From: Rhodospirillaceae bacterium
Lineage (GTDB): Bacteria; Pseudomonadota; Alphaproteobacteria; Rhodospirillales; 2-02-FULL-58-16
DNA length: 20,982 bases
Direction: 5' to 3'
Assembly (NCBI GenBank): GCA_013349695.1
Contig: DUZD01000017.1
Coordinates: 1-20,982, forward strand
Position 1 is the stretch's first letter. Every line of letters starts with the position of its first letter. The position numbers were made by a program, and so were the translations under genes. This document shows positions 13,792 through 20,866 of the stretch, piece by piece. The notes under the pieces are model-generated. The model saw only the letters and a list, made by a program, of their open reading frames with translations. It was not told the DNA's origin and ran no database searches.

Positions 13792-15009
13792 TTGGTTACG
13801 CCGACGAAGTCGGACGTTCATCCGCGAAATCCGAAGCCGGGCGTTCGTCCGCGAAACCCCAGGTTTTCATCCGGTCCCTGCGCCAAACGTCCCGGCTGGT
13901 CCACGGCGGCCCTTGCCGGCGTCCTGGTCGGCCGTTCGCACCGATCGGCTCCCGGCAAGGCCAAGCTGGCCGAGGTGATCGAAAAATCCAAGGCCATCCT
14001 CGGGCTTCCCGACGACTATCGCCTGGGCATCGTCCCGGCGTCGGACACCGGCGCCGTCGAAATGGCGCTGTGGACCCTTCTCGGCGCTCGCGGCGTCGAC
14101 GTGCTGGCCTGGGAGAGTTTCGGCTCGGGTTGGGCCGATGATGTGAGAAATCAACTCAAACTGAAGGACCTGCGCGTGTTCGAGGCTCCTTATGGCGAAC
14201 TTCCCGACCTCGGCCAGGTGGATTTCTCCCGCGACCTTATCTTCACCTGGAACGGCACCACGTCCGGAGTTTGCGTACCCGGCGGCGAGTGGATCGCCTC
14301 GGATCGCCGGGGCCTGACCATCTGCGACGCCACTTCCGCCGTCTTCGCTTACGACCTGCCCTGGGAGAAGCTGGATGTGGTCACTTATTCATGGCAAAAG
14401 GTCTTGGGCGGAGAGGGCCAGCACGGCGTTTTGATTCTCGGCCCTCGCGCCGTCGAGCGTCTGCAAAGCTACAGGCCTCCCTGGCCGCTGCCGAAAATCT
14501 TCCGCCTGACCCGAAACGCCAAGCTGATCGAGGGCCTCTTCGAGGGCGCGACCATCAATACCCCTTCCATGCTCGCCGTCGAAGACGCCTTGGACGGGCT
14601 GAATTGGGCCTCGGCCATAGGCGGACTAGAGGCGCTGACGGCAAGAACAAGGGCTAATCTGGCGGCCATCGAGGAATGGGTGTCGGCGACCCCTTGGATC
14701 GATTTCCTGGTCCGGGAACCGGCTATCCGCTCGCGCACGTCGGTCTGTCTCAAAGTCGTCGATTCGTGGTTCGCCGCCCTTGAACGCGGTAGGCGGGCCG
14801 CCTTCACCCGGCGTCTGGCGGCGGTCTTGGCGGAGGAAAAGGCGGCGCTGGATATCGCCTCTTACCGCGACGCCCCGCCGGGTTTGCGCATCTGGGCCGG
14901 GGCGACGGTGGAAAAGTCCGATCTGGTCATTTTGTTTCCCTGGCTGGACTGGGCCTTCTCCACCGTCAAGGCCGAATTTTCGGTGCCGACTAAACCTGAT
15001 ATGCTCTAG
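13792..15009 (+). CDS. serC: Phosphoserine aminotransferase
   Basis: This PLP enzyme converts 3-phosphohydroxypyruvate and glutamate to phosphoserine, the second step of serine synthesis. The 405-residue sequence matches the alphaproteobacterial SerC type: RPRNPRFSSGPCAKRPGW near the N-terminus, GRSHRS, GIVPASDTGAVEMALW, TWNGTTSGVC, and SWQKVLGGEGQHG, whose lysine (about 203) should bind PLP. I take TTG at 13792 as the start because GGGAGAG lies five bases upstream and family members begin near here; an in-frame frame open from 13702 would run through the promoter and hairpins. The N-terminus contains a 9-residue near-duplication (HPRNPKPG / RPRNPRFS). It is followed 26 bases later by serA. 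Confidence 0.92.
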   Translation: MVTPTKSDVHPRNPKPGVRPRNPRFSSGPCAKRPGWSTAALAGVLVGRSHRSAPGKAKLAEVIEKSKAILGLPDDYRLGIVPASDTGAVEMALWTLLGARGVDVLAWESFGSGWADDVRNQLKLKDLRVFEAPYGELPDLGQVDFSRDLIFTWNGTTSGVCVPGGEWIASDRRGLTICDATSAVFAYDLPWEKLDVVTYSWQKVLGGEGQHGVLILGPRAVERLQSYRPPWPLPKIFRLTRNAKLIEGLFEGATINTPSMLAVEDALDGLNWASAIGGLEALTARTRANLAAIEEWVSATPWIDFLVREPAIRSRTSVCLKVVDSWFAALERGRRAAFTRRLAAVLAEEKAALDIASYRDAPPGLRIWAGATVEKSDLVILFPWLDWAFSTVKAEFSVPTKPDML

Positions 15010-15035
15010 CCGCTTGACGAGAAGTGTGAAGTGTC

Positions 15036-16613
15036 ATGCCCAAAGTCCTGATTTCCGACAACATTAGCCCCCTTGCCGGCACGATTTTCGCCAACAGGGG
15101 GATCGAAACCGACGTCAAGCCCGGCATGGACCCGCCGGAACTCAAATCCCGCATCGGCGAATACGACGGCATTGCCGTGCGCTCGACAACCAATGTCACC
15201 GCCGACATCATCGGCGCCGCCCATAATCTGAAGGTGATCGGCCGCGCCGGCATCGGTGTCGATAACATCGATGTCGAGGCGGCAACGGGACGCGGGATCG
15301 TGGTGATGAATGCTCCCTTGGGCAATGCCATCACCACCGCCGAACACGCCATCGCCATGATCCTGTCCCTGTCCCGGCAGATTCCCCAGGCCAACGCCTC
15401 CACTCACCAGGGCAAGTGGGAAAAAACCAGGTTCATGGGCGTCGAGCTGACGGGCAAGACCTTGGGCATCATCGGCTGCGGCAACATCGGCAGCGTCGTC
15501 GCCGACCGGGCGCATGGGCTGAAAATGAAGGTGATAGCTTACGATCCTTACCTTTCGCCCGAACGCGCCGAGAGCATAGGCGTCGAGAAGGTGGATCTGG
15601 ACGGGTTTTTCGCCCGCGCCGATTTCATCAGCTTGCATGCGCCCTTGACCGACGCCACCCGGGCCATTATCGACGGCGAAGCTCTTGCCAGGATGAAGCA
15701 AGGCGTGCGCATCATCAACTGCGCCCGCGGCGGCCTTATCGTCGAGAAGGATTTGAAGGCGGCCCTTGAAAGCGGCCATGTGGCGGCGGCGGCGCTCGAT
15801 GTCTTCGCCAATGAACCGGCCACGGACAACATCCTGTTCGGCATGGAGAAAGTCGTGGCGACGCCTCACCTCGGCGCCTCGACCATGGAGGCGCGGGAAA
15901 AGGTCGCCTCGCAAATCGCCGAGCAAATGGCCGATTTTCTGCTGACGGGCGCCGTTGCCAACGCCGTCAACATGGCCTCGGTTACCGCCGAGGAAGTGCC
16001 GAAGCTCAGGCCCTATATGAAACTCTGCGAGCTGCTCGGCAGTTTCGCCGGGCAGTTGACGGAAACGGGCCTCAAAGCCATCACCATCGAGTACGAAGGA
16101 CATGCCACGGAACTCAACACCAGGCCTTTGACGGCGGTGACCTTACAGGGCTTGCTGGCGCCGCTTTTGGATTCGGTGAACATGGTCAATGCGCCGCTTA
16201 TCGCCAAAGAGCGGAACATCGACATCACCGAAATCAAACACGAACGAGCCAGCGACTACTTGACGCTGGTCAAAGTGACGGTAACCACCGAGGTCCAGAC
16301 CCGCGGCGTCTCCGGGACGCTGTTCGCCGGAAGCCGGCCGCGTCTCGTCGAGATCAAGGGCATCCCCATCGACGCCGAACTGGGTCCCAATATGCTTTAT
16401 ATCACCAACCACGATAAACCCGGCTTTATCGGCGGTCTGGGCATGATTCTCGGCGACATGGGCATCAACATCGCCACTTTTCATTTGGGCCGCGCCGAGC
16501 CGGGAGGCGATGCCATCGCCCTTATCGAGATCGACGAGCCGCCCGGCGAGGATGTATTGAAAAAGATCGGCGCCCTGCCTCATGTCGTGCAGGTCAAGAC
16601 GTTGAGGTTCTAG
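15036..16613 (+). CDS. serA: D-3-phosphoglycerate dehydrogenase
   Basis: This 525-residue enzyme oxidises 3-phosphoglycerate to 3-phosphohydroxypyruvate with NAD, the first step of serine synthesis; its product is the substrate of the neighbouring SerC. The NAD-binding loop is GIIGCGNIG (144-152). The catalytic region shows NCARGG and HLGAST, and the intermediate ASB domain follows from ~320. A C-terminal ACT domain (MLYITNHDKPGFIGGLGMILGDMGINIATFHLGR, from ~453) suggests serine or related allosteric control. The length is that of the long bacterial/plant class. It is co-directional with serC at 26 bases, so a serCA operon is very likely. Confidence 0.96.
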   Translation: MPKVLISDNISPLAGTIFANRGIETDVKPGMDPPELKSRIGEYDGIAVRSTTNVTADIIGAAHNLKVIGRAGIGVDNIDVEAATGRGIVVMNAPLGNAITTAEHAIAMILSLSRQIPQANASTHQGKWEKTRFMGVELTGKTLGIIGCGNIGSVVADRAHGLKMKVIAYDPYLSPERAESIGVEKVDLDGFFARADFISLHAPLTDATRAIIDGEALARMKQGVRIINCARGGLIVEKDLKAALESGHVAAAALDVFANEPATDNILFGMEKVVATPHLGASTMEAREKVASQIAEQMADFLLTGAVANAVNMASVTAEEVPKLRPYMKLCELLGSFAGQLTETGLKAITIEYEGHATELNTRPLTAVTLQGLLAPLLDSVNMVNAPLIAKERNIDITEIKHERASDYLTLVKVTVTTEVQTRGVSGTLFAGSRPRLVEIKGIPIDAELGPNMLYITNHDKPGFIGGLGMILGDMGINIATFHLGRAEPGGDAIALIEIDEPPGEDVLKKIGALPHVVQVKTLRF

Positions 16614-16729
16614 CCCGCCGACAGACCGTGATAAGATGCGAAAATGGGCGGTGAAACTCGACGCCGACGCGTCAACTCGAGCCTGACAAACAAGCTCAAG
16701 GATAAAAGGCACGACCAGGAGGTGACATC
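16614..16729 (+). promoter_or_regulatory. serA-AOR intergenic region with near-consensus Shine-Dalgarno
   Basis: AGGAGGTGA at 16717-16725 is almost a full complement of the 16S rRNA 3' end, four bases before the AOR ATG, and much stronger than other ribosome binding sites in the window; it points to high translation of AOR. A 16-codon ATG frame (16636-16686, MRKWAVKLDADASTRA) lies upstream, without a good ribosome binding site. No terminator or clear promoter was found in this gap. Confidence 0.6.
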
Positions 16730-18577
16730 ATGGCTTGGACAAGGAAAATCCTGAGGGTGGATCTGTCCAACGGCACTTGTGGGAGCGAACCACTCAACAT
16801 GGACTGGGCATTCAAGTACCTGGGCCAACGCGGTCTGGCCAGCAAGTATCTGGTCGAGGAGACCGATCCCAAGGTCGATCCCCTGTCGCCGGACAACAAG
16901 ATGATTTTCGCCACCGGTCCATTGACCGCCACGGAGGCGCCGACCGGCGGGCGGTGGTCGGTGATCACCAAGGGGCCGCTGACCGGCGCCATCGCTTGTT
17001 CCAACTCCGGCGGTTTTTTCGGCGCCGAACTCAAGAACGCCGGCTGGGACATGATCATCTTCGAAGGCAAATCGCCGAAGCCCGTTTATCTCTCGATCGA
17101 CAACGACAATGCCGAGCTCCTCGACGCCGGCGACCTCTGGGGCAGGTCGGTCTGGGAAACCGAGGACAAGATCAGGGAGAGCCGCGGCAATCCCTTTGTC
17201 CGCGTCGCCTGCATCGGCCGGGCCGGCGAAAACGGCGTTCTCTTCGCCGGCGTCATCAATGACAAGGACCGGGCCGCCGGACGCTCGGGCGTCGGCGCCG
17301 TAATGGGTTCCAAGAACCTCAAGGCCGTCGTCGTGCGCGGCACCGTCGGTGTCAAGGTCGATAATCCCAATGCATTCAAAAAGGCGGCCAACGCGGCCAG
17401 GAAAGTGTTGGCTGAAAATGCCGTCACCGGCGAAGGGCTGCCGACTTACGGCACGCAGGTGATGATGAACATCGTCAACGAGACCGGCGCGCTGCCGACC
17501 CGCAACGCCGGCGACAGCCAGTTCGATGGGGCGTCCAAGATCAGCGGCGAGGCGATGCTCGAGAAACGGGCCGGCGACGGCAAGCCGCACACGGTTTCGA
17601 CTAAGGGTTGCTATGGCTGCCCCATTGTCTGCGGCCGGGTCTCGCAAATGGATCCAGAGCATTTCTCGGTCGCCGGCAAGCCGCGATACCATGGCGAAAG
17701 CGGCGGCCTGGAATACGAAGCGGCTTGGGCCTTTGGCGCGGCGACCGGGATCGACGACCTGGAGTCGCTGCAATACGCCAACATGATATGCAATGAGCAC
17801 GGCATGGACCCGATTTCCCTGGGCTCCACCATTGCCGCGGCGATGGATCTTTACGAGCAGGGCGTGATCACCGATCGGGACACCGGCGGCGTGGCGCTCA
17901 AGTTCGGCTCGGCCGAGGCGCTCGTCACCATCGTCGAACAGACCGCCAAGGGAGAAGGTTTCGGCAAGGAGATCGGCCAGGGCTCCAGACGTTTGTGCGA
18001 AAAGTACGGAAAGCCGGAGCTGTCGATGTCGGTCAAGGGCCAGGAACTCCCGGCCTACGATCCGCGCGGCATCCAAGGCATGGGTCTGACCTACGCCACC
18101 TCGAACCGCGGCGCCTGCCACCTGCGCAGCTACACGGTGGCCTCGGAAGTCCTCGGCATCCCCGAGAAAACCGATCCTCTGACCACAGATGGCAAGGCCG
18201 GCATGGTCAAGGCCCTCCAGGACGCCACGGCGGCGGTGGATTCCACGGGCACCTGCATTTTTACGACTTTCGCCCTGACCCTGGACGACATCGCTCCCGA
18301 AGTCGATGCCGCCTGCGAGGGTGACTGGTCGGCGGACAAAATGGTCGAGGTCGGCGAGCGTATCTGGAACCTGGAGCGCAAATACAATCTCAACGCCGGT
18401 TTCACGGCCGCCGACGACACCTTGCCGAAGCGGATCTTGAAAGACGCCGCCAAAACGGGACCGGCCTCGGGCAAGGTCAACGACTTAGGCAAGATGCTGC
18501 CCGAGTATTACCAGTTGCGTGGCTGGACCGCCAACGGCGTCCCTTCCAACGAGACCCTGCAAAGGTTGGCGTTGTAG
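16730..18577 (+). CDS. aor: Aldehyde:ferredoxin oxidoreductase (tungsten-pterin type)
   Basis: This 615-residue member of the AOR family is expected to interconvert aldehydes and carboxylic acids with a low-potential electron carrier, using a tungsten bis-pyranopterin cofactor and one [4Fe-4S] cluster. The N-terminal AFOR_N domain starts WTRKILRVDLSNG and includes FATGPLTATEAPTGGRW and GRSGVGAVMGSKNLKAV. The cluster ligands are visible: Cys294, Cys297 and Cys301 in CYGCPIVC (C-x2-C-x3-C) and Cys509 in DSTGTC, matching the four cysteines of the Pyrococcus enzyme. There is no signal peptide, so it is cytoplasmic. No ferredoxin-like or flavin subunit gene lies next to it. The aldehyde substrate is unknown. 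Some family members use molybdenum; the metal is inferred from family membership. Confidence 0.92.
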   Translation: MAWTRKILRVDLSNGTCGSEPLNMDWAFKYLGQRGLASKYLVEETDPKVDPLSPDNKMIFATGPLTATEAPTGGRWSVITKGPLTGAIACSNSGGFFGAELKNAGWDMIIFEGKSPKPVYLSIDNDNAELLDAGDLWGRSVWETEDKIRESRGNPFVRVACIGRAGENGVLFAGVINDKDRAAGRSGVGAVMGSKNLKAVVVRGTVGVKVDNPNAFKKAANAARKVLAENAVTGEGLPTYGTQVMMNIVNETGALPTRNAGDSQFDGASKISGEAMLEKRAGDGKPHTVSTKGCYGCPIVCGRVSQMDPEHFSVAGKPRYHGESGGLEYEAAWAFGAATGIDDLESLQYANMICNEHGMDPISLGSTIAAAMDLYEQGVITDRDTGGVALKFGSAEALVTIVEQTAKGEGFGKEIGQGSRRLCEKYGKPELSMSVKGQELPAYDPRGIQGMGLTYATSNRGACHLRSYTVASEVLGIPEKTDPLTTDGKAGMVKALQDATAAVDSTGTCIFTTFALTLDDIAPEVDAACEGDWSADKMVEVGERIWNLERKYNLNAGFTAADDTLPKRILKDAAKTGPASGKVNDLGKMLPEYYQLRGWTANGVPSNETLQRLAL

Positions 18578-18677
18578 CCGCGTGGAACCCGAATTGGGCT
18601 CGGCGCCCTGGAGGGCTCATCCAGACCCGGCTTCGCTTGATGGGCCGGCGCCGACCAAACTTGAAATGCTCCAGTCC

Positions 18678-18929
18678 ATGAAAATCAGGATCAAGCTCTT
18701 CGCCCTTTTGAGCCGGTACCTGCCGCCGGACTCGGCCGGCAACGAAGCCGACCTGGAAGTCCCCGACGGCGCCACCGCCGCCGCCATCATCGCCGATCTG
18801 GGGCTGCCCAGCGAGCATTGCCACCTGGTGCTGGTCAACGGGGTCTATTTGGCTCCCGGCGCCCGCGGCGATCGGCCTTTGCAAGAAGGCGACGCGCTCG
18901 CCATCTGGCCGCCGGTGGCGGGCGGGTGA
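18678..18929 (+). CDS. MoaD/ThiS-like sulfur carrier protein
   Basis: An 83-residue beta-grasp protein (MKIRIKLFALLSRYLPP...) ends in PPVAGG; the free C-terminal Gly-Gly is where MoaD/ThiS proteins are adenylated and thiocarboxylated. The stretch VPDGATAAAIIADLGLP and the LVLVNGVYLAPGARGDRPLQEGDALAIWPPVAGG tail fit the family. It follows AOR by 100 bases on the same strand, so it likely serves the pyranopterin dithiolene needed by AOR, perhaps as a dedicated MoaD; MoaD-like genes beside AOR genes are known in other bacteria. An ATG four codons earlier (18666) is an alternative start; neither has a clear ribosome binding site. Partner MoaE/MoeB genes are not in the window. Confidence 0.85.
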   Translation: MKIRIKLFALLSRYLPPDSAGNEADLEVPDGATAAAIIADLGLPSEHCHLVLVNGVYLAPGARGDRPLQEGDALAIWPPVAGG

Positions 18930-18970
18930 AGGTCGGCGGCCGAGCCTGTTACGGAATTACAAGTTTCGTT

Positions 18971-19309
18971 TCACTGCCTTTCCCGCTCCCCCACCGCCTC
19001 GTCAAGATGTTCCGCCACCCAGGCATTCAGGCTTTTTTCCGCCTTCCTGGCGGCGGCGCTGATGGAGCGGTGAAGCTCGGGATCGACGCGCACCACGAAT
19101 TTCCCGGAATAGGGCTTTTCGGGCTCCTTGCCACGCCTGGCGCACCACTCAAGATAGTCGTCCACGGAATCTTGGAACGCCTGCCGGAGTTCGTCGACGG
19201 CGCGGCCTTGAAAGGTGACGGTATCGCGCAGGTTCGCCACCTCGCCGTGAAAAATTCCGGCCTCGTCGTCGAACTCGACCCCTCCCAAGTACCCCTTGTA
19301 TTCCATCAT
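18971..19309 (-). CDS. hicB: HicB-family antitoxin
   Basis: The 112-residue protein has the HicB order: a degraded RNase H-like N-terminal domain (YKGYLGGVEFDDEAGIFHGEV, then TFQGRAVDELRQAFQDSVDDYLEWC) and a C-terminal ribbon-helix-helix DNA-binding domain (KFVVRVDPELHRSISAAARKAEKSLNAWVAEHLDEA). It looks intact. The start at 19309 is set by GGGAG seven bases upstream and the ATGA overlap with the hicA-frame stop. A longer frame from 19462 is an artefact that joins hicA's N-terminus through a shifted frame into hicB. In intact modules HicB neutralises HicA and represses the operon; here its partner is broken, so it may persist as a solo regulator or a defence against other HicA toxins. Confidence 0.9.
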   Translation of the reverse strand: MMEYKGYLGGVEFDDEAGIFHGEVANLRDTVTFQGRAVDELRQAFQDSVDDYLEWCARRGKEPEKPYSGKFVVRVDPELHRSISAAARKAEKSLNAWVAEHLDEAVGERERQ

Positions 19310-19462
19310 GGCATAACTCCCGCTTCCCGCAAGTATCGCCGCATCGACTTCACCGAGCCCTTGTCCGCCTCCTTGCGCGGATGGGGCCGGTGAAAGACGG
19401 CGTCCACGCCGTTCAGTGTCGGCGAAGATCGCCTTGAGCGTATCCCGATGCTTTTTTCTCAT
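19306..19462 (-). pseudogene. hicA: hicA toxin gene, internally deleted and frameshifted
   Basis: The first ~15 codons (MRKKHRDTLKAIFAD) are a normal HicA N-terminus. From 19416 a different frame reads LNGVDAVFHRPHPRKEADKGSVKSMRRYLREAGVMP and stops at 19306-19308; this is the normal HicA C-terminal half with the conserved HRPHP and KEADKG segments, ending in the usual overlap with hicB. About 30 residues between them, which in intact HicA hold the dsRBD-like centre, are missing, and the junction shifts frame, so no functional toxin can be made. Intact HicA proteins are usually about 80-90 residues; only ~51 codons of HicA sequence remain. HicA is an mRNA interferase whose active histidine lies in the deleted or flanking part. 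Confidence 0.85.
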
Positions 19463-19499
19463 CGGGTTATAGTATCATATAGTGATACTGTAACCCGAT
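19461..19499. promoter_or_regulatory. hicAB operator and promoter
   Basis: An inverted repeat with 17-base arms (19461-19477 and 19483-19499), one mismatch and the 5-base spacer TATAG, overlaps the hicA start codon. On the minus strand TTACAG (19488-19493) and TATAAC (19466-19471) at 16-base spacing, or TATGAT (19474-19479), form candidate promoter boxes inside it. Either places transcription start within a few bases of the ATG, implying a leaderless or nearly leaderless message; hicA has no Shine-Dalgarno. HicB binding here would block RNA polymerase. Confidence 0.75.
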
Positions 19500-19525
19500 A
19501 ATATGTCTAGAATCTTCAAGAGGCC

Positions 19526-20866
19526 TCAGCCCCCGGCGTAAGGGTTCCGGCCCTTGCGCGGGTGCAGCCTGATCGGCACGCCGGGGAGGTCGAAAGCCTC
19601 GCGCAGCTCGTTCGTCATATAGCGCAGGTAGGAGTCCGGCAGGCCTTCGGGGCGGCTGGCGAAAAGGATGAAGGTCGGCGGCCGCGATTTCGCCTGGGTG
19701 ATGTAGCGCAGCCGCACGCGCCGGCCTTTCGACACCGGCGGCGGATGGCGCTCGCCGACTTCGGCGAGCCAGCGGTTGAGTTCGCCGGTGGCGACCCGCC
19801 GGCTCCAGATCTCGAAAACAGCCAGCACCTTGGGCAGCAGCTTGTCGACGCCGCCGCCGGTGAGCGCCGAGAGGGTCAGCAGGGGAACGCCGCGGGCTTG
19901 CGAAAGCGAGGTATCGAGGCGGTCTCGCAGACGCCGCAACGCCGCCTCTCGGTCCTTGACCAGATCCCATTTATTGATGGCGAGAATGAGCCCCCGGCCT
20001 TCGTCGGCGACCAAGCGGGCGATGCTCAGGTCCTGTTTGTCCATCCCCGCCTCGCCGTCGACCACGAGGACGACGACCTGGGCGAAGCGGATGGCGCGCA
20101 GCGCAGCGCTGGCGGAAAGCCCTTCCAGCTTTTCGCCGATCTTCGATTTGCGGCGCAGTCCGGCGGTGTCGACGAGGCGGATGGCGCGGCCCTGAAAGGT
20201 CCACGAAACCGGGATGGCGTCGCGGGTGATCCCCGCTTCCGGGCCGGTCAACAGGCGCTCTTCGCCCAAAAGGCGATTGGCCAGTGTCGACTTGCCGACG
20301 TTGGGGCGGCCGACGATGGCCAGTTGCAAGGGCCGCTGCTCCTGGCCGGTTTCCTCTTCCGACGGTATTTGCCCTCCGGCGAAGGGCGCCAGGGCCTGAT
20401 GGAGTTCGCCCATCCCTTCGCCATGCTCGGCGGAAACGGCGATGGGATCGCCGAGACCGAGGGCGTGAGCTTCCCACAGCCCCGCCTCGCCGCCGCCGCC
20501 CTCGCACTTGTTGGCGACGAGGATCACCGGCGTTGGTTTGCGCCGCAGCCAGTGGGCGAAGTGTTCATCGAGTGGCGTCAAGCCGGCGCGGGCGTCGATC
20601 AGCATCAAGGCGAGGTCGGCGTCGGCAAGGGCGCGTTCCGTTTGCGCCAACATGCGCGCCTCGAGGCTGTTCGCCGAGGCTTCGTCGAGCCCGGCGGTGT
20701 CGATGACGGTGAAATTAAGATCGCCCAGACGGGCCTCGCCCTCGCGGCGGTCGCGGGTGACGCCTGGCTGGCCATTGACGATGGCCAGGCGTCTCCCGGC
20801 CAGCCGGTTGAAAAGAGTCGACTTGCCGACATTGGGGCGGCCGACGATGGCCACGGTGAAAGTCAT
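19526..20866 (-). CDS. der: Ribosome biogenesis GTPase Der (EngA)
   Basis: A 446-residue essential GTPase with two tandem G domains acting in 50S subunit assembly. Domain 1 has GRPNVGKST (9-17), DTAGL (56-60) and NKCE (119-122). Domain 2 has GRPNVGKST (186-194), DTAGLRRKSKI (233-243) and NKWD (298-301). A KH-like C-terminal domain ends in the basic tail LHPRKGRNPYAGG. Length and order are standard. The ATG at 20866 has only a weak upstream purine stretch. It is followed after 26 bases by the hicAB operator. The stretch 20867-20982 upstream holds no identifiable gene beyond an uninformative edge fragment and a 7-bp stem (20956-20972). Confidence 0.97.
   Translation of the reverse strand: MTFTVAIVGRPNVGKSTLFNRLAGRRLAIVNGQPGVTRDRREGEARLGDLNFTVIDTAGLDEASANSLEARMLAQTERALADADLALMLIDARAGLTPLDEHFAHWLRRKPTPVILVANKCEGGGGEAGLWEAHALGLGDPIAVSAEHGEGMGELHQALAPFAGGQIPSEEETGQEQRPLQLAIVGRPNVGKSTLANRLLGEERLLTGPEAGITRDAIPVSWTFQGRAIRLVDTAGLRRKSKIGEKLEGLSASAALRAIRFAQVVVLVVDGEAGMDKQDLSIARLVADEGRGLILAINKWDLVKDREAALRRLRDRLDTSLSQARGVPLLTLSALTGGGVDKLLPKVLAVFEIWSRRVATGELNRWLAEVGERHPPPVSKGRRVRLRYITQAKSRPPTFILFASRPEGLPDSYLRYMTNELREAFDLPGVPIRLHPRKGRNPYAGG

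Noticed and set aside
13582..13821. N-terminal extension of the antitoxin to 13821
   Set aside because: The added 80 residues are basic low-complexity sequence, cross the palindromic operator, and the GTG at 13581 has a ribosome binding site and matches the family start.
16636..16686. 16-codon upstream reading frame before AOR
   Set aside because: No good ribosome binding site and no regulatory codon pattern; not strong enough to call a leader peptide.
16610..18121. 503-codon minus-strand open frame opposite the AOR gene
   Set aside because: AOR is unmistakable on the plus strand with all cofactor motifs; the antisense translation has no family features.
18971..19462. A single 163-residue protein from 19462 to 18971
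   Set aside because: Residues 1-15 are HicA, residues 17-51 are an out-of-frame reading of the HicA C-terminal half, and the rest is complete HicB; it is better explained as a broken hicA plus intact hicB.
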